DNA from: Diploscapter coronatus
Taxonomy: Eukaryota > Nematoda > Chromadorea > Rhabditida > Rhabditidae
Length of the DNA: 64,000 nt
Reading direction: 5' to 3'
NCBI GenBank assembly: GCA_964036155.1
Contig: OZ038422.1
Span: 82,297,201 to 82,361,200, forward strand
Below the pieces are notes generated by a model. It saw only the letters and a program-made list of their open reading frames with translations. It had not been told where the DNA came from and made no database searches. Of this stretch, positions 10,490 through 23,972 are shown piece after piece. The translations under genes and the position numbers were made by a program. The stretch's first letter is position 1, and each line of letters starts with the position of its first letter.

Positions 10490-12102
10490 TCACCAGAATC
10501 CCCCGACGGATTTGCCATTGACTTTCTTTAGTGCGCCCTTGGGGATCTTGTCGAAGATGAGAAAGCCCGCAGCTCGCTCAATCGCGTCCAGCGGCACGTG
10601 GAATTTCTCGATCGGCGTTTCGTCGGGGATCACCCGAATTTTGAAACATAGAATAAAATATTTAAAAACTTCAATCTAGAAGAAATTAGATATTGTCAAT
10701 GATCGATAACTTGGGGCGAAATAAATTATGCACAAATAGTCGTCTGACTCATGCCTTGAATATGCTGTAATAGCGTAAAATCGTCTGCAAACAACACGTT
10801 AATTACCGCGCATCAAAAGTCAGTGTTGTTTACTTCGTCTCAAATAATCGGTCATTGACAATACGGGAAATATTGTAGCAGAACGGTTGATCCTGGGTGA
10901 TCGGCCCGGTCAACCAATGAGTGCTAATAGCAGGAAGGAGTAATAGGACTGTTGAGTGTGTAGATAGTGTATTTAGTCTCAAATTTGGATAATTAAACCA
11001 TAACAATAAGGAAATGTAAAAAAAATCAATAAAAATGAAAAATCGACAATGGGCACGTAGTCTTTGTCTCGCCATGACTGTAATGTTATGGGAGGGATAA
11101 AGAGCAAGGCAGACAAGAGTTAAAGAAAGAAATAGTGAAGGAAAAGCCTGCCTGTTCTTCTATGAGAAAGGGACAAACGACAGAAGCCTATTTAGTGATT
11201 TTCAGCTTCTGTCCTTTATAAAAAGTTGATTTTATTGGCAAATATTTTTCTATTGCTATTCATATAACTGGAATTCAAGAGTAAAAAATAGAATGTTGAG
11301 AAAATAGTCATAAAAATGAAGAGGTGAAAAAATCACCTCATTGGGGAGGAGAAAGGCTTTCAATTCGAAATTGTTGGGGCTGGTCTCGTAAAGAATCACT
11401 TTGAAGAAGTGCGTCGGCACGGCCACCTGCGACTTTCCGATCACCTCAAAATTAAAGCTAAATTTGTGAAAAATTAGGTAGCTTGAATTCTTTTGCATTT
11501 CGTCGCCTAAGAATTTCGTCATGTTATAAGAGTAGTAAAAAGAAAAGATATTCTATCTAGGCTAGTCTAACGAAGTAACAAATTATTAAGTTGTGAAGTA
11601 GGAAAAAGGCAGTATGGAAAAATATAGTAATGTAATAATGTAGTAGTTGACGAAATAGTGAAGTTAGCACGATCTTATGAACTTCATGCTTTCGAAACGT
11701 CCTACGTTTATTCCCGAAGAGGGAGTCGGAGTAAAAATCGAAGAAAATGAATGAGTGTGCAAAAGAATGAACGAAAATAAGCGATAAGCGGTCTTAACTG
11801 CTGAAACGACGGCCAACATTTGGACGATTAATAACGATGCACAATGCCGCAGCAAGATTGCAAATGGGCAGGACACTAAGGCCTAACTATGAAGGACATA
11901 AAACCGTTGGGGACGCTATTTTTTATTACCTTTTCTCCATACTACTTCGTGTGCTACTTTTCAGGTTACCCAAAAATCAAGTCGCTCAAAAGGAATGTTT
12001 CTTACTTTGTAACGGACGTACATATGCCCGTCGGCCTCTTTCCGTGCCAAGTACAGCGGCCCCGTGAGAATGTACGTGTTGAGGTGTTTCTTCACTAGCT
12101 TT
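10490..12102 (-). pseudogene. endonuclease G-like (DNA/RNA non-specific nuclease) gene, C-terminal part only
   Basis: Three minus-strand exons match the C-terminal half of ENDOG/EXOG nucleases. They are KLVKKHLNTYILTGPLYLA..GHMYVRYK (12006-12102), VIGKSQVAVPTHFFKVILYE..ELKAFLLPNE (11337-11444) and RVIPDETPIEKFHVPLD..FLIFDKIPKGALKK (about 10490-10640, stop at 10490). ENDOG is a mitochondrial nuclease released in apoptosis and used to destroy paternal mitochondria. The catalytic DRGH segment and the Mg-binding Asn normally lie upstream, and I could not find them by eye between 12.1 and 20 kb. The second exon has only a weak TTTTGAG acceptor and the third has no AG at the expected boundary. A truncated pseudogene is most likely. 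A gene with one very long intron or misassembled 5' exons is the alternative. Confidence 0.65.
11680..11905 (+). repeat. dispersed repeat family 2, copy 1
   Basis: About 220 bp, starting near atgaacttcatgctttcg, passing acgatgcacaatgccgcagc and ending near ctaactatgaaggacat. It is alignable by eye with 17945-18170. It lies in the intron of the ENDOG-like pseudogene. No coding potential. Confidence 0.5.
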
Positions 12103-14728
12103 CTGAAATTTCACAAATTCATTTTTCATAGGAAGGAAAATTTTTTATCAATAAAAGAAAGAACATTTATCTTTTTCCGATTATGCAATATTTTTTCCAT
12201 CAATCAATGCATGATTTAATGATTCCAAAAGAGATGAATTTGAGTGATAAACAAAGTTTCTTAAGGGTACTCTAAGTTTTTTCGGAAAGATTATACCAGA
12301 TGGTGAACGTTATACGAGTAATTGTTTGATAGTTGAGAGAGGGTCATCATGTAAAAAAACTCACAAAGGGAGTACATAGATAGGAAATCGTTAATCTTGA
12401 CGAAATTTTTTCAAATAGGGGTTTTCGATAACGGGGATCGTGATGCTAGAATCAAAAAATGCTGAATAGGAATCTGGAGTTAGGAAATTTTAAGCCGTTT
12501 TTCACTCATATTTTATGTGAGAAGTGAACAAAATCGTTTTCAAAAATGCAAGAAAATTTGTGAATGCAAGTAAAGAATTGACAGTATTCACTGAATTCCA
12601 GTTTCCGGGCTCCTATTTAGCACCTTTTGGCTTCACCACTATTATCTCCGTTATTGAAAACCTCTATTTGGAAAGTTTCGTCAGTCAGAATCTGTGATTT
12701 CCGACTTGTGCACTTCCCTTCTCAAACATTTCAGAAGTTCAAAGATCCGTACGCTAATTTGTTGGGTAATAGGTAGAGAGCGCAAGTCCCGCCCACTCTG
12801 AAGTCAAAGTCAAAGAGCGATTTTTCGTCATTTTTTTCAACAAAAAAAAATCTATAAAATTTACGAAGTTATTTTTTCCTGATTTTTATTTTTCCACTAT
12901 TAATGAGCCTAGGTTGTCGTCTTCAAAAATTCATATCTTTGGTTACATTGATCCGTTTTTCATATGATTTTTTGCTATAAGCTTGATTAGCCCATCAGAT
13001 TTTGAGAAAAATACTTTCATAACTCTGCCTTCATATCGGGGATATCACTTGTGTCCTCGAGTTATTATGGAATGAATTTTGAAATTTATACATTTTCTTG
13101 ATTATGTTTGTTCGTAAGTGTTTTGAGGAAACTGTTCAACTACATTTTTAATATATTCGAGCAGAGATAAATGAACGTGAATGATCTGCCCATTTACAAT
13201 ATAAAATGTTAGCGGGGCATAGATATCTGACATAGTGGTAATTTCGACTATTTTTGAAGTCAAAGTTGAAAATAGATTTTATTTTTTAAATCTCCCTAGT
13301 CGATTTGGGTAGTTTGTCTGAGAATCTGATCCTGAAATTAAAATTTGAAAATTGACCTTCCTTGCAAAATGCTTGCTAAATTATATGGTAGAGGTAATGT
13401 TGCATCATGCATGTTTCATCGATACATTCTTCAAATCCTATCTTTCAAACTTGTAAAAATCCGGCTTAAATATAAATTTGAGTTGATGAATTATTCCAGC
13501 CTGTTTTCAACTCTTATACCTTATCACATGATGAATGAGTTCGAGCTGCATATCGACAAACCCAATGACGTCATTCTTGTCACAAGTCCCGCCCCCTTGC
13601 GTCAAGTAAGTGAATGGCTCGACTTTTTGTTTCGTTCAGACCTCGAAGGCAGGGATCTTTTATCTCCGAGTGGCGCGGGGCGTTTTGCTGATTTGCAAGG
13701 GAAAAGGAGAAACTCCTTCGACTTGTAACTTGACCTATCAGACACAATCACGCACAGCAGCACTTCAGCTCACATCTCTTGTAGATTTTTTCTTCCTTTC
13801 TTTTTCTCTAAAAATCCATCATTATGATCCCAAGATCATGACATCCTACATACGCACACATGCACATTCCAAACGATGTAAATTTGATCTGCGAAAATTC
13901 AAAATTAGAAAGTAAATGCGATTGTACGCCAGAAAAACCGTTCTAAATCTATTTCAACCTATGGCTTCAAATGTCTATGCTCCAATTTGAAGTCCAATTG
14001 TAATTAAGGTGTTTTTACTTTAAATGGATTGCAGTTGAAGTAGTGCTTTTCCCAAACGGAATGTTTCTGCATATTAGAAATAATTTGCATCTCGTTCATA
14101 CGAGCAAGAGAAATTGAGTTGAAAACCGCTTTATAGTAGTTTTGGCAGTATAACTGTTAAAACCAGGTCGTTTCGATATGGAATTACATCAACGAGGAAT
14201 GACAAGTTTACAGAAAGTGAATCTCGTGAAAATTAAATGAAGCTCATTTTCCTTTCTGTAACTTTGTCGATCTTCGATGATAGCGATAATCAGGGCTGAA
14301 CTCGAGATTTCGCAACCGGGAAAGTACTAAAATTGAGACTCTGAAATGGATACACAACGTCATTTTACACCCATTTCACATTGTAAATCTCGTACAAAAC
14401 AGATTGAGGAAAGGTTGTAAAAATAACGCTGTTGTGATGTATTAGTTCAGCCCCGATTAAACCTACAAAAAGTCTAAAAATCGATAAAATTGAGCTACTA
14501 GTCGAAATTAGACAATCTCGAAAGTTATCATCATTAATTAAATCACAATCTCTGAGATCATTAATAACTTACCGGATTTTAAGTTAAAATTAGATTATTA
14601 CGAGAAAACGTATAAATAATGAGATATGCACGCCTTTTGAAGGAAAAGCTCGGAAATTCAGTTTCGTGCTCTAAAACTTGGGCTCTTTCATAGAAAAGTT
14701 AGAATATGAATAGTTAAATTGGAAAAAA
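12103..14728. other. non-coding stretch with a dispersed repeat
   Basis: No gene supported. About 13230-13340 (ttgaaaatagattttatttt, ctagtcgatttgggtag) is related to 5215-5345 and 26745-26850. Two 'caagtcccgccc' GC-box-like words occur near 12785 and 13580. The open frame at 13345-13728 has no recognisable domain and is probably fortuitous. Confidence 0.4.
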
Positions 14729-16160
14729 TTAATAAATTCCTAGAATATTCGTGAAGGTCTGAGATCGTTGCCGATTGTAAATGAAAATGGCTCGTTGTCG
14801 GTAGAAATCGAATAAATTGTAGGCCATATTCACTGCAGTCGCGCAATACGCTATTTGAAATAATAGAAATAGCACCTAAATCGACATTTGTGGTTTTTTT
14901 TACGAAGAAAAACGATTGTCCAGATTTTGATAACTCTTCCCAACACAAAATTTCGAAATTCTTAATTCGGATCTGGATTTTCAAAATTCGAAATTGCGAA
15001 CACATTACTCCAAAATATTTTCTGACTAATTTTAGAGCTGATCTCCATCTTTACTTGGATAACAATGAACAATGCTTACCAAAAATATGATATAAGACCA
15101 TTGATTAGCATAAGTGATGGTCTTTATCCGCCATCGGACAAACTGCACCAAAACCTGTCTTCGTATAACAGCTAGCATTAGCGCCAATACCAATAAAACC
15201 ATATACAAAACTACTTCACAGCACTAAATTTGGAAAATTACTTTCAAAATATGTACTTTTACCTAGATTTTCATCGTGTATCAAAGTAAAAGTGGTATAA
15301 ATTATCTCACTTTCATTTAAAAATTGTCTAATCTTTCAATTTCTAGCCAAAAATTCTTCTAAAAATCAATAAGTAAAAATCATACCTTCATAATAATAAA
15401 AGGCCACAATAATTTATGCTTATTTCGATACATAGCGAATACAGCCATAAATAATATTGAACCAGGAACTATTACTGAACATCAAACGTTATTGTTGGAA
15501 GAAAAAAAGGCTAACCTTGAAATAACGTAATAAAATCAAAATAGCCAATAGTTAGTGGCAAAATTATGACATTGCAGAACAATAGAAACGCTTCAATAGC
15601 AAAAATTATTTGAGCAGCCGTCTGAAAATAGAAAGTTTTGCTAGGCTTTAAACTTAAGATATTCTAAGTCGATAAATTCTTGAAGAATACTGTAATTTGA
15701 GAGATTTGCGACCTCGATACTTCACAACAACTTGAAAAATAGTTTGTAGAAGGAGATTTGTTTCATCTCTACCCTCGTAATCTCCTAACGATGCATACTA
15801 TTTCTTCAAGTTACAAAGTAGCGAAGTCGTAAAATTTTCAAATAGCCGGGGATTATCGAAAATGCATATACACTGTTCTTTACTCACAATAACGTGAACA
15901 GTATTCCTGCAAGTGGTATAGTGTTCGCCGAAAAAAAATTCCTCCTCTATAAACGACGTGTCCATCAATCCCATAGCACTGAAAATGATCGTTAAAACTG
16001 GCAAAATATGCATGATTCTGCAGAATTTTGTTTGCGTACTTAGTAAGGCTTGCGCTTCTCTATGATCAAAATAAAATATGCGCACTAAGGCTTTAAGTGA
16101 TATTTTTTCAGTTTTCAGAACTTTAATGAAGATCAAGATGGATCGAAATTTGTTACACAA
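14729..16160 (-). CDS. small four-transmembrane protein, LAPTM-like
   Basis: Five exons with matching phases: start region to 15888, 15516-15621, 15386-15474, 15080-15223, and 14729-14875 with stop TAA at 14729. Hydrophobic segments are HILPVLTIIFSAMGLMDTSF, QIIFAIEAFLLFCNVIILPL, GSILFMAVFAMY, EVVLYMVLLVLALMLAVI and VLFLLFQIAYCATAVNMAY. A polar tail follows (FYRQRAIFIYNRQRSQ). The size (203 aa from Met at 16013, or about 252 from Met at 16160) and the layout resemble the LAPTM4/5 group of endolysosomal proteins and their nematode relatives. A Cys just before the first TM (KFCRIMHILP) fits that group loosely. The family assignment is an inference from topology. The start codon is uncertain. 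Confidence 0.6.
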
Positions 16161-19100
16161 ATCTTACAAAATAATCGGTATAAAATCGCAAGTTCAATTT
16201 ATCTACGAAAAAATACTTTCGTTTTCCGGTTTTGATTCGATAATGAGGTCGGAACTTGGGTCGGATAAATGATGAGATTATGCACATAGCAACAAGGGAA
16301 TGGAACAGGAAAATAGCCAAATACGAGCAGAAAAAATAGAGAATAGAGGGGATGAGACGAGGCAAAAGCTCGGTGTTTGAATTGAAACACTGCCTTTTTC
16401 TGGCTGAGGCTTGAATTTCGAAGGTCTCGCGGAATCGATTGTTTGCAAGTAGAGAACTGTGCAAGAGTATTGCTCATTGCCATGTGATAAAAGAACGAAG
16501 GGAGTTATGAAAGCCTTATCTTTTTTTTCGAGTTTTTAGAGAAAGCATAATAAATGACGAAGTGTTTTCACACAAAATGATAAATTACGAAAATCCACAA
16601 AGAATGAAGTCTGGATTGATCTGGACGAGAATAATTCATAGTGGGGAGGAAGCAGATGAAAAAGTACGATAATGCTCAGACAAGTCAAAGTAACTAACTA
16701 CAAAGCTCAAATCAATTATTTCAAATTCATAATTTTTGTGATTCATAAGCGGGAAATAATAAGGAAAGCTGATCTTCGTTGGCAATCTTCGTCTTTCTTG
16801 CGTAGATGACATGTCTCATCAAATTTTAAAAAATGCGAAATTCTCAAACTCGTCTTCTCGAAATCGAAACATATCACGACAAAAATGCTTCTGTTTTGTA
16901 GAGCAGATAGGGAGATAGCTAAAGAGCTGATGATGATATTGTGCAGAGGGAAAGGCGCGTTTACGAGACGAAATAAAAGTCGATCGCTTCTGTTTGAGCC
17001 TGAAAAGTCTCGGTATTGAGTAGAAGGGGGAAAGAAGCAGGGCTAGGGATTCCCGTGGCGATGGAGAAAAGATGCTCTCAGCGCGGCGATTCGTTCTGAC
17101 TGCCTGACAGTTGTCACTCCGACTCAGACCCTATCCTCTATCTCCTTGTTATTACTGCAGCAGAGTCCTTGCCTCGAGCAAGGCAACAGGCAGAGGCGAA
17201 AGGGAACGCTATCCTATCACCTAGTCGACGACGGGAGATGATGATATGATAACTGATTACTAATGACGATAATAACATCATTACTACATCACGAAATCAC
17301 AAATACGCGGATTTGAGATAGACTAGAGAGGCGCGTTCATAATCAATGCGACAAATTATTCGATTATAGAGCTGTATCGAAACTGTTTAGTTGGAAAACA
17401 TTTAGGGAGTGTTAATTGAAAAAATTGGTAAGAATTTCGAGTATTCGGAAATTAATTTGAAGGAAAAATGAGTGAAGATCAGATGGGATATCTCAAGAAA
17501 AGCTCTGATCTTCATTGGAAAACCGCTCGGATCCTCTTTATATGATCTCGTTTTCTGTAGAATATTACAGTAATTTTTTATGAGAATTGCGTTAATATGC
17601 TCACAGCTGTGTTAACGAGTCGGCAATTCATTCGTTTGCACATTGCGCTGGAATCCGGAAGGAGGAAGCAATTCACGGTGAATATGAAACATATGGACGA
17701 TCTTCGATGAATCATGAAGAATCTTTGATATAATTTTTGGAAATAAAAATTTCTTCGTCAATTATTTTACTCTTTCGAAGTAAAAAAATTTGTGCCGTTA
17801 GAATATTTTTTCTACATTCCCATTTAATCTTCGCTATGAATGATTGAAAAATGGCACTCAACTAAATCTTCTTTTATTTATTGATGTTCGTTATTTACAA
17901 CTGTCAATCAAGTGTCATAGATTTTGCATTTCTCAAATTTTCATCTTTCACGGTCGTATGAACTCTATGCTTTCGTAATGTCCTATGATTACGCTCGAAG
18001 AAAAGAAATGCCTACGAAAATGGAGAGAAAATGCGAGAAAATGAGTGGACGAAACGAGAAATTACTTCGTTCAATTGCCAAAATCTGCGTGATTGCACGG
18101 AGATGCACAACGCCACAGCAAGGTTGAAGATGGATAGGGTTAAAGTCTAACCATAAAGAACGCAAAATAGTGCTTTTTACGATTTTTTAATTCAACACTA
18201 TACTTCGACAATTACTCTAATTACTCGAAAATCATGTCTAATGCAGAATTTCGTGATGAATCGTGGTGTTTTTCCTCAAAATGTGACTTTTTCGTTGTAA
18301 CTTTTGTTTTTGTTATGTACTCGATCACTATATGTCAACTCCTTGAAGGATCAACAAAACAATTGGTTTACCAAGATGATTTATTATTTACAATTGAGAT
18401 CCTTATGAAATTATGAGGAGGGAGCTTCTCTTTAGAGAGAGGTAGTCAGAAGATAATGAAGAACTAATTGAACTTCTGTCTTTTATAGACTCGGGTTTAT
18501 ATATCCCTCGCTACTATCTATAAGTAGATAGTTTGTATGCTAATTTATATTTTAGCATAACTAATTAGCTATGAATTTGCTCATTTCCCAAAATAATGAA
18601 TACACTACAGTTCTCCCTTGTACGATCGTGTCCTTGCACCCTATTTTTCCCTATTACTTCGCCTCTTTTATTTGAATTTTAATCGATGATATTCTATCCA
18701 TTTTCAATGGTTATCCTTCAACCCACAACTCGAATTTAATGTCATCCCAGGTGGATTTGAATGCTTATCTTTCAGCATTTGAAGTTAGGTTCCGATTTCC
18801 CGCCTAATTTTCTCCGTTCGTTCTTCTTTGACCACGAGCAAATCTGATTCTTTAAAAGCGGAAAATAGTGCGAGAAATTGAGATACAGAAAAGAACTATC
18901 TGGTCTTTGCCACTGGTGCACAGATAACCATACGAAGCCAAAGCAAGCGGGCGAGAAACAAGGAGAATAACGGAGAGGAGTGGAATGGTTAGAAAGTGAG
19001 AGGAACAGAAGAGAGACCAGACAGGCAGGCACAGGGGTGTTCGCCAATCAATTCCCCACACATCCGCAAGGCAGTTCCTCAACTTTTCCATTTGAATTTT

Positions 19101-20212
19101 CAAAATGATTCTTAAAAAGTTTCCATAAAAATTTCAGAAATCCAAATTCATATCGAATTTGTACGTTTTCTACGCTAAATTTTTGCACCTATAGAAACTT
19201 TTTTGCATTTGGAGTTTTGAATTTCCTTTCCTTTTCTATGGATTAGCGTTTTCAAATCCGCAAAAATTTAATCCCCATCATGCTTTATGAATATTTTTTA
19301 CTTTGCAACTTGATAAATGTTTCTGGAAAAGCTCTCAGCATTAAAAATAAAAATTCGTTTTTAAATTCGTGCAAATCGTATATTATTCGGCTGTTTTCTT
19401 GATTAAGATGGATTTTTAGATTGCTCAGTATTTAGTTTCGTGAACCGATGCTTCTGCTCAACTTGAGTGCCAACAAACAAGGGCAGCTCAACTGAAAAGA
19501 AGGATACAGGTAAGAAAATTTTTTTTTTAAATTAGGAAAAAGAATTATTTTTATCGTCATAAAGAGGATATTGTAGGCGCACGATGGCTCATTCTGTAAT
19601 TCATCCCTTTATCTTTTTCTAAAATTTATCCACCCCTGTAACTAAGGTAGATTCAGTAGTCCCAACACCCTACTCGATTAGCTGATTATTTTGAAACAAC
19701 ATGTGGGCCATCCCTAACCCTCTATCAGAAAACCGTGATGGTGTAACCATGGCAACTGAGAGATGACGGGGTGACGTGAGGACGCGAGCTATCTTTTTTC
19801 CTACGCTATTTCTCCCTACTTTCTCATCCTCGCCTATCCCTAACTATAGCGCGCACGTCATCACGTCATTTCAAAATTACCCGTAACTACAATCATGTTT
19901 ATTGATAGGCGAAAACAACACGATTTATCGTCTACTTTATTTGCGTAATAACCTTTCTCCCTTGAAAAAAGAGCAGTGCTTCTCTCCTTTTTTTCTCGTC
20001 GTCACTTTTCTATTCCCTTTTCTCTCGCTGTGAGCATTGGTGTCGCGCAAATTGGCGTCAACTTGCAAAATTTATACGCCGACAATTTATTCGCCGCATC
20101 CCTACAATACCCCTACTGCATTTATATTTGCTTTGAAAAGCAGGTATTACGCGATTTCCAAAAATGATCATTCCTTTCGTGTTTTTTGGTAATGAAAATG
20201 ATGATATTCCTA
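16161..20212. other. long non-coding stretch
   Basis: No convincing gene. It contains dispersed repeat copy 2 (17945-18170). At about 19440-19510 there is a good splice donor (GGATACAG|GTAAG) that could end a 5' non-coding exon of the chromodomain gene downstream. Short ORFs at 18234-18416 and 18772-19103 lack recognisable features. Confidence 0.4.
17945..18170 (+). repeat. dispersed repeat family 2, copy 2
   Basis: Matches 11680-11905 in the same orientation (tatgaactctatgctttcg, then gatgcacaacgccacagcaa). It shows substitutions and small indels, so it is an old copy. Confidence 0.5.
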
Positions 20213-23200
20213 ATGTCAGGACGCGAAGTTGTATGCAATTTGATGGACTCGGCAACGGACTACAACCACTCGAATTCGTCTGCTCCCTCACCTTCTTCCG
20301 AGCTTCCTGAACTTCATAACAAACTGAATAACAAAGACGATCTTGTAAGAACGATCTTTTTTCTGGAAAAATTTAAAAAAAATAGAATTGAGGAAAACCC
20401 TTAGAAATAAAATTGCAGCTCCGTTCTTCAACCCAATCCAACAGCAAGGGCGTGAGTCTTCTGATCGCTGCGTCCAAGGAATCCGACGGACTCAAAATCA
20501 AATTCAAGAAAGTCAGTCAATGAAAAAGTAATCAAGACAAAATACGATTTCTCGCGTAAACTTTCCATTGGCTCATTCGCCTTTACACCGACACTTGTCA
20601 TGTTGCAATTCCATGATCTCTTCGAACTTTTCCTTATTCTCTTCCAATTTCATCGAAGCTTCTTGCTTTAATTTGCCATTTTTCAGATGCAGCCGAACGG
20701 CAACGACTCTGAAGACGATGTCGAAAAGAAAGATGAAGAGCCCGCTGAGCCAAGCAGCAAGGGAAAAGACAAGGGCAGCGATGGTGAAGGTCGGCTCATT
20801 ATAATTTCCCTAGAATTTGTAACAATTTCACAATCGGGAGTGTACGAGATTCTAATTCTGATTTTTAATTATTCAAAATTCAAATTCCGCACGTCCTTGC
20901 TCAAAATTTTGGAAAGTTGCACCATTTGGTAAAAGTGGCTCATAGAAAAAGACACACCGGAACACCAGTTAGAAAAAGACATCACTTTTTCTAAGAAATA
21001 GTATGAGGGGGAGAAAAAAGATCGGCAAAAGTGGTGTCTTTTTCTATGGGCCAAAATGCGATTTTTCTACGAAATGGAAAAAGCGAGGGTCGTAGTTCGC
21101 GACAGAAAGTGGATGACACATTATCGATTGCTCATCTGAGAAAGGAGCAATCGAGTCGGGAGTCAGTGGAACTCGAAAATGATCTGTGCACATTCAGAGG
21201 ATGACCCGCCCATGGCCGAGGGCCTGTCGGAAGAGGTCTACGAGGTGCAGCGCATTCTCAAGAAGACCGTCGATGACAACGGGATTTTCTATTTGGTAAG
21301 ATATTTGCAGATATTTTGAGACGAATTTTCATTGATTTTTATACTTTTTACAGAAAGCTGGTATAACCTGGAATTTGAATTAAAAACTAATAAAAACAAT
21401 AAACGAGTTTTAGGTTCGCTGGAAGGGATACGGCCCGGAAGAGGACTCGTGGGAACCCGAAGAGAATTTGGTCTCTGCCTCTGCTGCAATCAAGACTTTC
21501 GAGGACAAGGAGGCTGAAAAGTGAGATCGTTGAATTTTTAAAGTTATTTCGTAGGAAAACAAATCGTTGTAAAGTTCACCTATCACACGTTTACAAAAAT
21601 TCCGACAACTTGAAAGCAGAATGTAAATGATCGCTTCAAGAAATCCTAAAATTACATTTCGGTTTTTCTCAAACATTTTCATAAACTTTGACTTTCCAAA
21701 AACATCGTCCTTTCAGGGCTTCAAAGAAGAAGGGTGCGAAGACGGCAGCAACGAAGGAGTCGAGTAGCAGATCGTCGAAGAGAAGTTCGATGAGCACTCC
21801 CAAGGAGAAGGACAAGAAGAAGGATGAAGGAAAACGAGACAGCACTTCTAGATCCTCGGCAAAGCCAGCCAGAAAGTCAGTCGAGACGAAATCGCGCGAG
21901 ATATGTTCTAGGTATTCGGGGAGTGGTGAAGGAGGAAGAGAAAAATTGGAAATGGATCAATCGTTCTATTTTGTCGTTGTATACTTTATTGTCTTTGAAA
22001 AAGACTTTTGCAGTGGAGAGAGTAACATGTATCTGCGAATGGCACAGGGGAATAGGCAAGAAAACAGACACATAGCACAATGGTTAATCTCGCGGTACCC
22101 TTTCTCTTCCTGCTGCAAAAGGCTTTTTGAATGCCAAGGGAGAAGGAGAGTATTTTCAACAAAATTATCCATTTTCAATCGAAGTGAAAGGGAAAAATTA
22201 TATTTTAAGAGTGAAAATTTCGAACATAGAACTTGCAAGATTTCATCTGTTTTTTCATAGAAAGTTGATTTTTATGAGAATGATGTTGGCATTTTGCAGC
22301 GACTCTTCGGAATCCGAGCCCGGGCCGTCAGACAAGGATTCGGATGATGAATATGACGGGGGCAAGGAGAAGAAGAAGCGAGGCGGTAAGGACAGCAAAA
22401 AGGGAGGAAAAGAGTAGGGGTTTTGAAATTTTTAGATTTGTTGGATAACCCGGTATACAAATTTCAAAAAGATATAATTTTCTTTAGTTTCACTGGGAAA
22501 GCCCCGAAAAAAGTGGTAACGAAGGCTGAGATGAAGTCCTTCGACGGCGTCAAGAAGAGAGAGGTTAGACATTTGAAGATTTATTTTCTTTTGGGTAAAA
22601 AAATGACCTTTGAACAATACAACATTATGGTTTTCAGGAATTCATCTCTCACCGATCTCGCTGGCTGATGGACTCAGATGAGTCGTCCGGAGATGAGAAA
22701 GATAAGGAGGCCAAGGAGAAGACGAAGAAGGAGGAGGTCGATTCGGATGTAAGGAATTTCTTAAAGTGCACGATCAACTTGGGTATTCCACAATCTCGGG
22801 ACTACAAAGTTGAGGTTCTATGAAACCCGATTGAGCATCGATATCTAACTGAATCAAATTTGTAGTCCTGCCCACAATATGAATATTGTGTGCAGAGAAG
22901 GACATTTCTTTGCTTTCCTTACCATTACACAATTTCGCAAAGTTGCGAAATATCTGAACTTCCAAATAAATTTGAATAACAATTGAAACATGCATTTTCA
23001 GGTCGAAGAAAAGAAGGCGAAACCGAAGGAAAGGGAGAAGGAGAAGGAAAAGCCGAAAGAAAAGGAAAAGTCGAAAGAGAAGGAAAGAGAAACTGAGAAA
23101 AAAGAAGAAAAAACGTCCTCGAGGAAGGAGAAGGAAAGGGAGTCCAGAAAACGCAAGGCTGGTGCCAGCGACGACGATGAGGTAATAGATTTTTTGATTA

Positions 23201-23972
23201 GAAAAATCTTATTTCGAAAAAAAATCTTCCATGAGGAAATTATCATTTTTCACCAATTTGGAGATGGTTCGACTTATTCTTTCTTATCCAAATCTACTTT
23301 TCGCCTATTATTATTTTTTTTATCTTGTTATTTCATATTTCATTATATCCTAAAGGCCACTTTTCTTGGCAAATTTGAATTAATTTGTTTAGAAGCCCGA
23401 CCAGCACACTCCACAGGCCGTTCCAGACAAGAAGCAGCAGCAGGAGAACGGGGCGAGCGAGGAGAGCGAGAGGAAGAAGAAGAGGTTCGAGCATCTCGAA
23501 GCTGCTAACGAAACGGTTCGTTTTATAGTTGTGAAAAGAATAGAAAAAAAACCTATCTAAATACGATTTTTAGAATTATTCTCAGAATGAAATATGAATT
23601 TTTAATTTTGTAGGCGAATCTCGGCAGCTCGTCCCGCCTGACGAACATCAAGCTGAAGGTGTCGGACAAGCCAGAGCCGGTCGGGGTGACGGAGATCAGT
23701 GGGCAGAAACTCGTCATCGTCCGCGTCAAGGGAAATCTCCATCTGGCTGAGTTCGAGGGCAAGTTCAATTTTAACTTGACGAAAGCGGATTGAATGAAAT
23801 TATAGATTTTTTAAAGAAGCATGCAAAATAGTTCCGAAACTCGTTATTTACAAGATTAAAACATCTAAAATATAACTTGTCCTAGACATTTTTCTGAAAA
23901 CTAAAAATTTCAGACGTGAACACTCTGGTGCCTGCGGAACTGTCGCGCTTCCTCTGGAGCCGCGTTCTGTAG
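20213..23972 (+). CDS. chromodomain protein, HP1-like, with Lys/Glu-rich linker and divergent chromo-shadow-like C-terminus
   Basis: Thirteen exons sum to exactly 1,500 nt (499 aa): 20213-20344, 20419-20511, 20687-20789, 21198-21295, 21414-21520, 21717-21875, 22300-22413, 22488-22563, 22638-22748, 23002-23181, 23393-23515, 23614-23758, 23914-23972. The chromodomain is at residues about 118-170: [12 protein letters not shown] then [19 protein letters not shown]. The aromatic positions Tyr, Trp and (by position) Tyr/Trp of the methyl-lysine cage are present. A long basic/acidic linker follows ([19 protein letters not shown]). The last about 65 residues ([18 protein letters not shown], ending [11 protein letters not shown]) resemble a chromo-shadow dimerisation domain. 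The likely role is a nuclear reader of methylated histone tails. The last intron uses a GC donor (G|GCAAGT). The Met at 20213 lies in ATGTCAGG, where TCAG could itself be an acceptor; Met at 20243 is then the alternative start. Confidence 0.88.

Noticed and set aside
13345..13728. 127-codon plus-strand ORF
   Set aside because: No recognisable domain, poor exon context, lies in a repeat-bearing non-coding stretch.
18234..18416. 60-codon ORF with a hydrophobic stretch (FFVVTFVFVMYSITICQLL)
   Set aside because: Isolated, short, without splice signals or homology; could be chance in AT-rich DNA.
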